DNA of 18,265 nt, taken from QYOJ01 sp964642545 (GTDB lineage: Bacteria > Bacteroidota > Bacteroidia > Bacteroidales > FEN-979). Positions within the stretch are counted from its first letter, which is position 1. Every line of letters begins with the position of its first letter. A program made the translations under genes and the position numbers. Below the pieces are notes generated by a model. The model was not told where the DNA came from. It saw nothing but the letters and a program-made list of their open reading frames with translations, and did no database searches. The DNA lies in NCBI GenBank assembly GCA_964642545.1, contig CAZXQU010000058.1, forward strand, positions 1-18,265. The letters run 5' to 3'. Shown here piece after piece: positions 1 through 7,763 of the stretch.

Positions 1-356
1 TCCTGGCAATTTTACTGGCAAGTATGGGATTATTTGGTATTGCCTCCTTTATCATTATACGCCGCACAAAAGAAATAGGCATACGAAAAGTAAACGGAGC
101 CAACGTTTCAGAAATCATGCAAATGCTGAGTATAAGTTTTTTAAGATGGATATCCATCGCCTTCATCATCGCTACACCAATAGCTTATTACTTCATGAAC
201 AGATGGTTGGAAAACTTTGCCAATAAAACCACACTGAGTTGGTGGGTATTTGCATTGGCTGGTTTTCTTGTTGCTGTAATTGTGCTACTAACTATTAGCT
301 GGCAAAGCTATCGGGCTGCTACACGGAACTTAGTGGAGGCATTGAGGTATGAATGA
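1..356 (+). CDS. ABC transporter permease, FtsX/MacB-like, C-terminal end only (partial)
   Basis: The reading frame is open from base 3 to the TGA at 354-356, so the gene begins before the window; an internal ATG at 24 is not a credible start. The visible 117 or so residues hold the last part of an FtsX-type permease domain: the end of one membrane helix, the cytoplasmic motif RRTKEIGIRKVNGA, then two more hydrophobic helices, ending in NLVEALRYE. This is the usual C-terminus of Bacteroidota MacB-type permeases, which work with a separate ATPase to move or release substrates at the inner membrane. The next gene overlaps it by four bases (ATGA) and ends in almost the same residues, so the two are tandem paralogues in one operon. 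The substrate cannot be told from the sequence. Confidence 0.9.
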   Translation, partial: LAILLASMGLFGIASFIIIRRTKEIGIRKVNGANVSEIMQMLSISFLRWISIAFIIATPIAYYFMNRWLENFANKTTLSWWVFALAGFLVAVIVLLTISWQSYRAATRNLVEALRYE

Positions 357-2725
357 ATTATAAACTAGGATCCGTGAAAGACATAAAATTTATCCTGAGG
401 ATTATCAAACGGAACCCATTCATGTTTATCACAAACGTGATTGGCCTTGTTGTTGCGCTGACCACTGTGATCTTTACACTCACATACATCCGGTATGAGT
501 TGAGCTATGACAATCATTTTACAACCAAAGATCGGGTGGTAAGATTATATAACCGTGTCTCCGATAATACCTCGACAGAAGTATATGGAATTTCATTACG
601 ACAGGCATATTCCCAACTTCCAGAAATGGTTCCTGAAGTTGAATCTGCCGTTCAATTGTATGGTGGCTGGCCAACAACGGTTCAAAACAAGGAGAACAAA
701 CTGGGGAAAGTCAGGGTTTTCTATTCCGATCCTGAGGTTTTTCAGGTGTTTGGGTTGATGCTTCGGCTCGGGAATGAAAAAACCGCTCTGATCGGTAAAA
801 ATAGCGCTGTGATCACAGCGGCTGTTGCTAAAAAGCTTTTCAATTCAACGGATTGTATTGGCAAAACCATTGATTCCGACGGTGAACACGTGATGATTAC
901 AGGGGTTATAGATGAACTCCCGAAAAACTCACACCTGGATTTCGATTTGTTGATATCCATGTCAACACTCAATCTTAGCTGGTTTGGGGGGCTCGAATTC
1001 CAGACGTACTACTTGCTTAAACCCCATGTTGATCAATCAGCGGCAACCGAGAAAATCTCGGAGGCCAATAATTTGCTAATGAAGGATTGGGCGAAGGCTA
1101 CGAGTTCTAAAGTAGAGTCGGGTGTTGAGCCCCTTGCCGACCTCTACCTGCATTCTACGGCAAGTTCATATATTCCCAACCATGGTAGCTTGTCACAAAT
1201 GGTGATTGTTGGGCTAATCGCATTGTTCGTTTTGCTTACCGCATTGCTCAGCTATATCAGTTTGTTTATTATTCAGGGAGAGAAGCGTATAGCCGAAATT
1301 TCAACCCGAACGATGTTCGGCGCTACCAAAGTCAGCATCGCTAAACTGTTTTTTCTGGAAACACTGATCGTTTTTCTTGTTTCTGCCGTGTTGGCATTTT
1401 TGATCTCTTTTCGGTCAATACCATACCTGTCCACCTTGTTGCTTTCAAAAGTTGATTTGTCCGATTTGCTGTCGGTTGAGAGCATTGGTTTATTTGTGAT
1501 TGTCTTGGTAATTCTTCTTTTGGTTACATCAGGTTATCCGGTTCTCTATCTGTCAAGAATGAAGTTCGCATTGGGATTAAGGGGGAAAATCTCAAACGCT
1601 GGTAATAACAGCTGGCTTTCGACTGCTTCGGTCTTTGTGCAATTTGCCGTAACTGCCTTTTTTATCAGCTGTGTTGTGATTATTATTTCTCAATTGGAAT
1701 TTATGCACAATGTTCCGATGGGTTTTGACAAGAATAACGTGATTACGATCAGCAATTGCAGTTCCCCTATCTCAAAAAAGTACGAGAGTGTGAGAACTGA
1801 ATTATTGAAACTACCTTTCGTATCTGCAGTTTGTGGGGGCGAACATTTTATGGGTGGTGGATGCAGCGGACAGTATATCAGACCGTTGACCGAGGGTGAG
1901 AACAACAATAAAGCCATCAATGAATACCGTGAAAAACCTGGATTTGGCGAGTTGATGAAATTTCAACTGATTGATGGACGCTTCTTCAGGGAATCGATGG
2001 CTGATAGCCAGGCGGTGGTTTTAAACGAATCGGCAATCAGATTACTGGGGCTGGAGCCTAAAGCCGGACAAGCCGTTTTCTACAATGATGAACGGGTTGA
2101 AATCATAGGTATCGTAAAGGACTTCTATTACATGTCCAATCCGGGTGAACCCATTGCTCCTCTGGTGATTGCTAATTGTTATTGGGGAACGCCGAATATA
2201 TATATCCGAACCATCAGCCCGCTAAACGGAAGCCAACTGACGCAGATTAAACAAATTTTCCAGCGTTTTGATGAAGATTATATGTTTAACCAAAGTATAT
2301 TGACAGATGTTTTTGATCGGATGTACCGAAAAGAGAACCGACTTGCCCAAATGGTATCCATTGGCGGAGGAGAGGTTGTTATCATCAGCTTGATCAGCTT
2401 ACTGGCGTTGACTATCCTGAAAATTTCACGTCGCACAAAAGAAGTTGGTATCCGGAAAGTCAATGGGAGCTCAATAAGTCAGGTGATCTCCACATTATTA
2501 AAACAAACATTAATCATTGTATTTGCATCCGTTGTGGTTGCTTCTATCGCCAGTTATATTGTGATGAATCAATGGCTGACCGATTACGTGCAACGAATTC
2601 ATCTGCACCCGGGATATTTCATTGTAAGCGCTCTCTTCGTGATGGTCATAGCCATTGTAGCCATCATCTGGCAAGCCTGGCGTGCAGCCACACGAAATCC
2701 GGTAGAGGCGTTGAGGTATGAGTGA
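353..2725 (+). CDS. ABC transporter permease, full-length FtsX/MacB-like paralogue
   Basis: A 790-residue inner-membrane protein starting in an ATGA overlap with the preceding permease, so the two are probably translationally coupled. The layout is the double MacB type. A first helix lies at about 24-46, followed by a periplasmic domain to about 280. Four helices follow at roughly 283-308, 332-352, 378-400 and 424-446. A second periplasmic domain spans about 450-665, and three final helices lie at about 668-690, 717-738 and 756-776. The coupling motif RRTKEVGIRKVNGSS sits at about 693-707, and the C-terminus NPVEALRYE nearly repeats that of the upstream gene. Such proteins usually act with a MacB/LolD-like ATPase, which is not in this window. 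I infer membrane export or an envelope stress function; the substrate is unknown. The gene ends seven bases before the stop of the convergent oxidoreductase. Confidence 0.92.
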   Translation: MNYKLGSVKDIKFILRIIKRNPFMFITNVIGLVVALTTVIFTLTYIRYELSYDNHFTTKDRVVRLYNRVSDNTSTEVYGISLRQAYSQLPEMVPEVESAVQLYGGWPTTVQNKENKLGKVRVFYSDPEVFQVFGLMLRLGNEKTALIGKNSAVITAAVAKKLFNSTDCIGKTIDSDGEHVMITGVIDELPKNSHLDFDLLISMSTLNLSWFGGLEFQTYYLLKPHVDQSAATEKISEANNLLMKDWAKATSSKVESGVEPLADLYLHSTASSYIPNHGSLSQMVIVGLIALFVLLTALLSYISLFIIQGEKRIAEISTRTMFGATKVSIAKLFFLETLIVFLVSAVLAFLISFRSIPYLSTLLLSKVDLSDLLSVESIGLFVIVLVILLLVTSGYPVLYLSRMKFALGLRGKISNAGNNSWLSTASVFVQFAVTAFFISCVVIIISQLEFMHNVPMGFDKNNVITISNCSSPISKKYESVRTELLKLPFVSAVCGGEHFMGGGCSGQYIRPLTEGENNNKAINEYREKPGFGELMKFQLIDGRFFRESMADSQAVVLNESAIRLLGLEPKAGQAVFYNDERVEIIGIVKDFYYMSNPGEPIAPLVIANCYWGTPNIYIRTISPLNGSQLTQIKQIFQRFDEDYMFNQSILTDVFDRMYRKENRLAQMVSIGGGEVVIISLISLLALTILKISRRTKEVGIRKVNGSSISQVISTLLKQTLIIVFASVVVASIASYIVMNQWLTDYVQRIHLHPGYFIVSALFVMVIAIVAIIWQAWRAATRNPVEALRYE

Positions 2726-2732
2726 ATTAACT

Positions 2733-3524
2733 TCAATGTATCCCTCTTGCCAACCCGCCATCAATCAGTAGATTTACTCCATTGACATAGCTTGCATTTT
2801 CGGAGGCAAGAAATGCAATCACATCACCTACCTCTTCCAGATTCCCCATCCGACCTGTTGGAATATCTACAGATATGTTGGCCATATACTCTTCCACGGA
2901 GATTTTCTTTGTTGCCGACCGCTGCAGCATCAGATCCTGCTGGCGTTCTGTGTTGATGAAGCCCGGACAAACCGTGTTTACGGTGATGTTCTCTTTTGCA
3001 TATTTATTCGCAAGAACCTTTGTGAGACCATGGATCCCGGGTCGTAAAGTGGAAGAGATCAGCAGGTCATTGACTGGCTGTTTGCCGCTTATTGAGGTTA
3101 TGGTGATGATTCTTCCCCATTGCTGGTTTATCATCAATGGCAATGCTTCCCTGGTCAACCTGATCATGCTCATCAGTGTCAGCTCGTACCCCTTTTTCCA
3201 CTCCTCGTCTGTCATGGTCAATATATCTCCAGTAGGAGGGCCTCCTGCATTGTTAACCAGAATATACAATGATCCGAACCGGGTCCTGATCGTTTCAAAC
3301 AGTGCTCTGATATCTTCAGGACGAGAGACATCAGCAACGAAAGGAAACATCTCTGACCCGGTAGATTTTTGAATTTCAGCGGCAGTTTTTTCGATTTCCA
3401 ATTTATTCCGTGAGCAAATAATTACTGTTGCTCCCTCTTTTGCCAGCGACAACGCAGCCGCCTTCCCCAACCCTTTGCTGGAAGCCGTAATCAGCGCGAT
3501 TTTAGATTTAAGATGTAAGTTCAT
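2733..3524 (-). CDS. Atypical short-chain dehydrogenase/reductase (FabG-like SDR without the YxxxK pair)
   Basis: A 263-residue cytosolic Rossmann-fold protein of normal SDR length. The nucleotide-binding loop is TASSKGLG at 13-20 (classical form TGxxxGIG), NNAG is at 91-94, the active-site Ser position is S144, and the PGF(I)NT segment after strand 6 is at about 187-192. Aligned by eye with FabG, the catalytic Tyr position is S157 and the Lys position is R161. The surrounding stretch SSTLRPGIHGLTK matches a known SDR subgroup (annotated as beta-ketoacyl-ACP-reductase-like) that lacks the standard tetrad, so this looks like a family trait rather than decay. The C-terminus (NGVNLLIDGGLARGIH) is intact. 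Substrate and even NAD(P)H-dependent catalysis are uncertain. It stands alone: convergent with the permease gene and divergent from the ABC-F gene. Confidence 0.88.
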   Translation of the reverse strand: MNLHLKSKIALITASSKGLGKAAALSLAKEGATVIICSRNKLEIEKTAAEIQKSTGSEMFPFVADVSRPEDIRALFETIRTRFGSLYILVNNAGGPPTGDILTMTDEEWKKGYELTLMSMIRLTREALPLMINQQWGRIITITSISGKQPVNDLLISSTLRPGIHGLTKVLANKYAKENITVNTVCPGFINTERQQDLMLQRSATKKISVEEYMANISVDIPTGRMGNLEEVGDVIAFLASENASYVNGVNLLIDGGLARGIH

Positions 3525-3586
3525 GTATTCGATCGATTTTTAAGATGACTGCAAATTACAAAAAATGTCTCAGGAAATCAGGTTTC

Positions 3587-3642
3587 GCGATCTAGTATCC
3601 AGTATCCAGTATCTGGCATCTGGAATCCGGCATCTGTCATCA
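3587..3642. repeat. Degenerate 7-bp tandem repeat, eight units
   Basis: Eight consecutive 7-bp units each carry ATC at positions 4-6: GCGATCT, AGTATCC, AGTATCC, AGTATCT, GGCATCT, GGAATCC, GGCATCT and GTCATCA. They fill the middle of the 157-bp gap between the divergent SDR and ABC-F genes and end 12 bp before the candidate -7 element. Heptamer arrays occur between genes in several bacterial groups; the role here is unknown. Apart from this array and the candidate -7 element at 3654, I see nothing else in 3525-3681. Confidence 0.75.
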
Positions 3643-3653
3643 AAATAATCCCC

Positions 3654-3661
3654 TACCTTTG
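3654..3661 (+). promoter_or_regulatory. Candidate Bacteroidota -7 promoter element for the ABC-F gene
   Basis: TACCTTTG matches TAnnTTTG exactly and ends 20 bases before the ATG at 3682. I see no clear -33 TTTG upstream, because the heptamer array occupies that region. Confidence 0.5.
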
Positions 3662-3681
3662 CATGCGCTAAACCCACTCTC

Positions 3682-5550
3682 ATGTCCACTATCCTCACCG
3701 TCGATCACCTCTCCCGCAGCTATGGCGACAACGTGTTGTTCGAGGATATCTCCTTTGTGATCAGCCAGTACCAGAAGGTGGCCCTGATTGCCAGGAATGG
3801 AGCGGGGAAGACCAGCTTGTTAAACATCATCGCCGGAATTGAACCATCTGACGGAGGCGTTGTCACTCTTTTCAATAAAGCCTCACTGGGATACCTGAAG
3901 CAGGAGCCTTATCTGACATCCACCAATACCGTGTTCAATGAGGTGTACACTACCTCTAATGAAGTGCTGAAAGCCATATACAAGTATGAACAGGCCATTC
4001 GTAGTGAACGCAAAGAGGAGATTGAACAGGCGATGGAGCGCATGGATGCGCTTAACGGATGGGAGTACGAAACTCGGATCAAGCAGATTTTATCCAGGCT
4101 CAAAATTCCCGACCTTGATAAACGTATTGATGAACTTTCCGGCGGCCAGCAGAAAAGGATCTCATTGGCCAAGGTACTCATCACTGAGCCCGACTTCATG
4201 ATCCTCGACGAGCCCACTAACCACCTCGATGTAGAGATGATCGAATGGTTGGAAGAGTATCTGTCACAACGCAGTGTTACATTTCTGATGGTCACGCACG
4301 ACCGCTACTTCCTCGACAGGGTGTGCGATGAGATCCTGGAACTTGATCATACCGGCATCCATCGGTATAAGGGAAGTTATTCCTATTTCATTGAAAAGCA
4401 GACTGAACGGCTGGATAACCTTACTAAAGAGACTGAGAAAGCCCAGAATTTGCTCCGGAAAGAGTCAGAGTGGATGCGCAGGATGCCTAAGGCGCGCACC
4501 ACAAAGTCGAAAGCCCGGATTGACAGCTTTTATGAATTGAAAGAGACGGCTGACCGGAAAGTACCCGACGAACGGATGAAGATCCACATCGAGGGCAAAC
4601 GGATGGGGAAAAAGATCCTGGAAGTGAGCGATCTCTCTTTCTCTTGGGGAGACCTGACTATTCTCAAGAAATTTACCTTCATTTTCAAACGATACGAAAA
4701 GATCGGGATCATCGGTGATAACGGAAGCGGGAAGTCGACATTCCTCGATCTGATCACCGGTAAACTTAAGCCGGGCTGGGGCTCAGTCAAGAAAGGGGAG
4801 ACCATCCAGTTCGGTTACTATACCCAGGATGGCATTGCGTTCAATCCCGACACCAAAGTGATCGACGTGGTGAGGGAGATAGCCGATGTGGTAAAACTGG
4901 GAAATGGCGATACCATCTCAGCTGCTGCGTTTCTGAACTATTTCATGTTTCCCTACCCTAGCCATCATCAGCCTGTATACAAGCTTAGTGGCGGAGAGAA
5001 ACGGAGGCTATACCTCGTTACCGTGTTGATGCACAGCCCGAATTTCCTGATTCTCGACGAGCCTACTAACGACCTGGACATCCTCACACTGAACGTGCTG
5101 GAGGAGTATCTCGAATCATTCAACGGTTGTGTGCTGATTGTAACGCATGACCGCTATTTCCTGGATAAGATCGTTGATCACCTCTTCGTATTTGAAGGAA
5201 ACGGAATTGTTAGGGATTTTCCTGGAAATTATACCCAGTACCGCGACCATACCGAACGTCTCAAAAGGCAAACAAAAGCTTCTTTGAAACCAGTGCTCCA
5301 GGTGAAGACTTCAAACAAACCAGCCGATCCCCAAAAACTCACATTCAAAGAGAAGCGTGAACTTGAGATGCTGGAAACGGAGCTAGAGAGACTGGGAAAA
5401 GAGAAAGCGGAGATTGAGACTGCCATGAACTCCGGGGACCTCAATGCAGATGAACTTCTGCTAAAATCAAATCGGTTTGCGACCATCCTTCAAGAGTTGG
5501 CAGAGAATGGAGATAGGTGGTTGGAGTTGAGTGTGAGAAGTGAGAAGTGA
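3682..5550 (+). CDS. uup: ABC-F family ATPase, Uup-like
   Basis: A 622-residue soluble protein with two ABC ATPase domains and no membrane helices, as in ABC-F proteins that act at the ribosome. Domain 1 has Walker A ARNGAGKT (37-44; the usual first Gly is Ala), signature LSGGQ (152-156) and Walker B ILDEPTNHLD (174-183). The charged inter-domain linker runs from about 236 to 305. Domain 2 has Walker A GDNGSGKS (345-352), signature LSGGE (435-439) and Walker B ILDEPTNDLD (457-466). The C-terminal tail at about 553-618 is a lysine/glutamate-rich coiled coil starting KLTFKEKRELE, the domain typical of Uup, which binds nucleic acid. Length and layout fit Uup (about 635 residues in E. coli). In that family the role is in ribosome function and genome stability, not transport. 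The last codons and the stop lie inside a 7-bp repeat, and the stop is four bases from that of the convergent kinase. Confidence 0.92.
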   Translation: MSTILTVDHLSRSYGDNVLFEDISFVISQYQKVALIARNGAGKTSLLNIIAGIEPSDGGVVTLFNKASLGYLKQEPYLTSTNTVFNEVYTTSNEVLKAIYKYEQAIRSERKEEIEQAMERMDALNGWEYETRIKQILSRLKIPDLDKRIDELSGGQQKRISLAKVLITEPDFMILDEPTNHLDVEMIEWLEEYLSQRSVTFLMVTHDRYFLDRVCDEILELDHTGIHRYKGSYSYFIEKQTERLDNLTKETEKAQNLLRKESEWMRRMPKARTTKSKARIDSFYELKETADRKVPDERMKIHIEGKRMGKKILEVSDLSFSWGDLTILKKFTFIFKRYEKIGIIGDNGSGKSTFLDLITGKLKPGWGSVKKGETIQFGYYTQDGIAFNPDTKVIDVVREIADVVKLGNGDTISAAAFLNYFMFPYPSHHQPVYKLSGGEKRRLYLVTVLMHSPNFLILDEPTNDLDILTLNVLEEYLESFNGCVLIVTHDRYFLDKIVDHLFVFEGNGIVRDFPGNYTQYRDHTERLKRQTKASLKPVLQVKTSNKPADPQKLTFKEKRELEMLETELERLGKEKAEIETAMNSGDLNADELLLKSNRFATILQELAENGDRWLELSVRSEK

Positions 5551-5553
5551 GAC
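5533..5553. repeat. 7-bp tandem repeat, three units, at the ABC-F stop codon
   Basis: GTGAGAA, GTGAGAA and GTGAGAC run without interruption through the last codons of the ABC-F gene. The gene's TGA (5548-5550) lies in the third unit. Two further partial copies of a CTTCAG motif follow across the stop of the convergent kinase (5553-5566). The unit length equals that of the array upstream of the same gene, but the sequence differs. Confidence 0.65.
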
Positions 5554-5554
5554 T

Positions 5555-6943
5555 TCAGACCTTCAGATGGTCAATCAATGGAAGTCTTATGAACACTGTT
5601 GTTCCGCTTCCATACTGGCTCTGGACTTCCAGTTTTCCGTCATGAAGTTCGATAATCCTTTTAGCAAGAGGCAGACCGATGCCGAATCCTTCTGTTGCAA
5701 GCGCTTTCTCTGACCTGTAAAAGGGTTCAAAGATATGTCCAAGATCGCTAAGAGTGATCCCCTGTCCGCGATCCTGGATCCGTATAGTGATTTGTTGTTC
5801 CCCCAGTATCAGTTGAACGCTGATAGCGCTGTTGGCAGGTGAGTATTTCAGAGCGTTATCGATGACGTTTCCGATGGCAACGGAAAGTAACTGTTCATTC
5901 CCTGAAACGATTAACATATGTTCATCCATCTCTGCCTCTTCCAATGAAAATTCAATCTCACGGTTTCCTGATTTTCTACTCAACTTATCCAGGAGATCAA
6001 GTACTAATTCATCAAGCCGGAGTGGTTGTCTTGACTGAATCTCATGAGCTCCGCTTGTTTGGGCGAAGAGAAGAAGTTGGTCAATCAAACGGGAAAGTCG
6101 GTGGGCATCTTCAAGTGCAGATGAGATGACCTGCCTGTAGTTTTCCAGGGTTCTATCCCGCATCAGAGCTAGTTCCAGTTCGCCTGAAAGAGCTGTAATA
6201 GGAGTCCTTAATTCATGGGAAGCATGGGCTACAAAGCTTTTCTGAATCTGGAATGCAGTTTCGATGCGATCAAGTGACTGATTGATCGTATTTGCAAGCT
6301 TAACCAGGTCGCCTTTTCCCTTGGGCGTAGGAACCCTCAAATGAAGGCCACTCCCGGTTATTTTTTCGGCAGCATTAATAATTTTAGCGATAGGAGAAAA
6401 AGTCTGTTTGGAGAAATATAGCCCTACCAGAACGATAAGTAACAGGGAAGCCAGGTATGCAGTAAAGAGGGTTATTTTCAGGTTGTTCAGCAACCTTCTG
6501 CCATTCTTGTCAAAAGCAGATACGATAATATCAGAGTATTGGGATCCGATCAGTTTGGTACACCCGACAAATTGTCTTAACCCAATCTGCATCTCCACCT
6601 CTTGTCCCAGGTCAATACGTTTTTGAATCCGGGAATAATCAAATTGAACCGGATAGTACTCATTTATATGGAAGAAGCTTTTGTCACTCTTGATTATGAT
6701 GATCTCCTCCTCAGGAAGTGTAGTCCAGTATTTATTTCGCAGTGAGGGCTGGATACTGTCCAGATCGATACTTCCCGATTCATTCAGAATCTGTGTTGCA
6801 ATATCGACCCTTTCCCACAACCTGTCGTAAAAGGCGTTCTCCCGGATGCTAACGGTGACATAATAGACATAGATTGAGAAGATCGAGAGAAGAACCGCGA
6901 CAATCACAACAAACAATAATGTGATCCTTAACCTTAGGCTCAT
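5555..6943 (-). CDS. Two-component sensor histidine kinase (HAMP, HisKA, HATPase)
   Basis: A 462-residue inner-membrane kinase. Helix 1 is at about 8-28, followed by a periplasmic sensor region of about 125 residues with no family I recognise. Helix 2 is at about 156-176 and a HAMP linker at about 178-230. The dimerisation/phosphoacceptor helix carries SHELRTP with H243. The ATPase domain has the N box (N363 in NVIDNALKYS), the G1 box DRGQG (391-395), FEPFYR (405-410) and the G2 box GFGIGL (419-424). All catalytic motifs are intact. The start codon lies one base after the stop of the response regulator gene, so the two are co-transcribed partners. The architecture is that of CusS/PhoR-like kinases; the signal cannot be inferred. 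The gene ends four bases from the stop of the convergent ABC-F gene. Confidence 0.95.
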   Translation of the reverse strand: MSLRLRITLLFVVIVAVLLSIFSIYVYYVTVSIRENAFYDRLWERVDIATQILNESGSIDLDSIQPSLRNKYWTTLPEEEIIIIKSDKSFFHINEYYPVQFDYSRIQKRIDLGQEVEMQIGLRQFVGCTKLIGSQYSDIIVSAFDKNGRRLLNNLKITLFTAYLASLLLIVLVGLYFSKQTFSPIAKIINAAEKITGSGLHLRVPTPKGKGDLVKLANTINQSLDRIETAFQIQKSFVAHASHELRTPITALSGELELALMRDRTLENYRQVISSALEDAHRLSRLIDQLLLFAQTSGAHEIQSRQPLRLDELVLDLLDKLSRKSGNREIEFSLEEAEMDEHMLIVSGNEQLLSVAIGNVIDNALKYSPANSAISVQLILGEQQITIRIQDRGQGITLSDLGHIFEPFYRSEKALATEGFGIGLPLAKRIIELHDGKLEVQSQYGSGTTVFIRLPLIDHLKV

Positions 6944-6944
6944 C

Positions 6945-7622
6945 TCAGTCGGGGGTTTTCAGGATAAAACCCATCCCGACAATTGTATGAATCAGTTTTT
7001 GATCGAAGTTCTTATCGATCTTCTTACGAAGGAAGTTCATGTAGACGTCCACGACATTTGTTCCGTGATCAAATGAAAAATCCCAGACTTTCTCCTCAAT
7101 GTCCAGCCGCGAGACTACCCGGCCCCTGTTTCGTAACAGGTATTCCAGGAGTTTGAATTCTCTGGCAGTCAGATTGATCTGTTTGCCATCACGAGTCACG
7201 GTTTTAGTCATGGTATCCATTTCAATGCCTTCGAATTTAAGCAACGTAGCATGACTGGTTTCATCTCTCCGCCGCAAAAGTGCTTTTACTCTGGCAATCA
7301 GCTCTTTGAATTCAAAAGGTTTGATCAGGTAATCATCGGCTCCGGCTTCCAGCCCTGTTACCTTGTCATCAGTGCTTCCTAAAGCAGTAAGCATGAGAAT
7401 GGCAACTTTGTAATCCCGGTTACGGATACTTCTACATAGTTCAATCCCATTTTGTTTGGGCAGGAGAATATCCAGGATAACCAGGTCATAATCTCCCTGA
7501 CGGGCCATCAGATCTCCTTCAAGCCCATCCCTTGCTATATCGACATGGAACAGATGCTCCGAAAGACCTCTGCTGATGAATGAAGCCACTTTGTGGTCAT
7601 CCTCTACAAGTAAGATTTTCAT
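6945..7622 (-). CDS. OmpR/PhoB-family response regulator
   Basis: A 225-residue DNA-binding response regulator, first gene of the operon with the kinase. The receiver domain (about 1-118) has the acidic pair D8/D9, phosphoacceptor D51 in VILDILLPKQNG, T79 and K101 in the LIKPFEFKEL segment. The winged-helix output domain (about 128-223) has the usual NLTAREFKLLEYLL segment and a recognition helix near VVDVYMNFLRKKID. All phosphorylation residues are present. OmpR/PhoB-type regulators bind as head-to-tail dimers to direct repeats spaced about 11 bp apart. Exactly such repeats with a TAAT core lie upstream of this gene at 7674-7717, so autoregulation and control of the divergent coiled-coil gene are likely, although not proven. 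Confidence 0.96.
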   Translation of the reverse strand: MKILLVEDDHKVASFISRGLSEHLFHVDIARDGLEGDLMARQGDYDLVILDILLPKQNGIELCRSIRNRDYKVAILMLTALGSTDDKVTGLEAGADDYLIKPFEFKELIARVKALLRRRDETSHATLLKFEGIEMDTMTKTVTRDGKQINLTAREFKLLEYLLRNRGRVVSRLDIEEKVWDFSFDHGTNVVDVYMNFLRKKIDKNFDQKLIHTIVGMGFILKTPD

Positions 7623-7642
7623 TAGTTGTTGGTTATTACATG

Positions 7643-7650
7643 CAAATATA
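7643..7650 (-). promoter_or_regulatory. Candidate -7 promoter element for the response regulator-kinase operon
   Basis: On the minus strand the sequence reads TATATTTG, an exact TAnnTTTG match, 20 bases before the regulator's ATG. The four TAAT repeats begin about 24 bp upstream of it, which would place a bound regulator over or next to the -33 region. Confidence 0.5.
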
Positions 7651-7673
7651 CGTAACTGAAGGAGTGTGAAGAG

Positions 7674-7717
7674 GATTCTAATAGGTTTTTAATATTGCCT
7701 TAATGGGCTCTTAATTC
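7674..7717. promoter_or_regulatory. Four 11-bp direct repeats with TAAT core, putative response-regulator operator
   Basis: The stretch divides into four consecutive 11-mers: GATTCTAATAG, GTTTTTAATAT, TGCCTTAATGG and GCTCTTAATTC. TAAT starts at 7679, 7690, 7701 and 7712, exactly 11 bp apart, each preceded by T and pyrimidine-rich bases. Two tandem 11-bp units are the usual binding site for a dimer of an OmpR/PhoB-family regulator. The repeats lie between the divergent regulator gene and the coiled-coil gene and end 10 bp before the plus-strand -7 element, as expected for an activator covering the -33 region. No binding data exist here; this is read from spacing and context. Confidence 0.65.
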
Positions 7718-7725
7718 GGGTCTGG

Positions 7726-7733
7726 TACTTTTG
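7726..7733 (+). promoter_or_regulatory. Candidate -7 promoter element for the coiled-coil protein gene
   Basis: TACTTTTG is an exact TAnnTTTG match, 30 bases before the ATG chosen at 7764. No TTTG is seen at the -33 distance; that position is taken by the TAAT repeats, which fits a promoter needing an activator. Confidence 0.55.
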
Positions 7734-7763
7734 CTGTGTGATCAGGATTTAAAAATTATAATT

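Noticed and set aside
3587..3642. CRISPR array
   Set aside because: The units are only 7 bp, adjoin without spacers and are degenerate; no cas gene is present.
3682..5550. ABC-F antibiotic-resistance (ribosome protection) protein
   Set aside because: The C-terminal coiled-coil domain and overall length fit Uup; no long resistance-type inter-domain loop is evident.
7731..7763. TTG start extending the coiled-coil protein by 11 residues
   Set aside because: The TTG is part of the TACTTTTG promoter element, so it would lie upstream of the transcript start; ATG 7764 gives a normal short basic N-terminus before the membrane helix.
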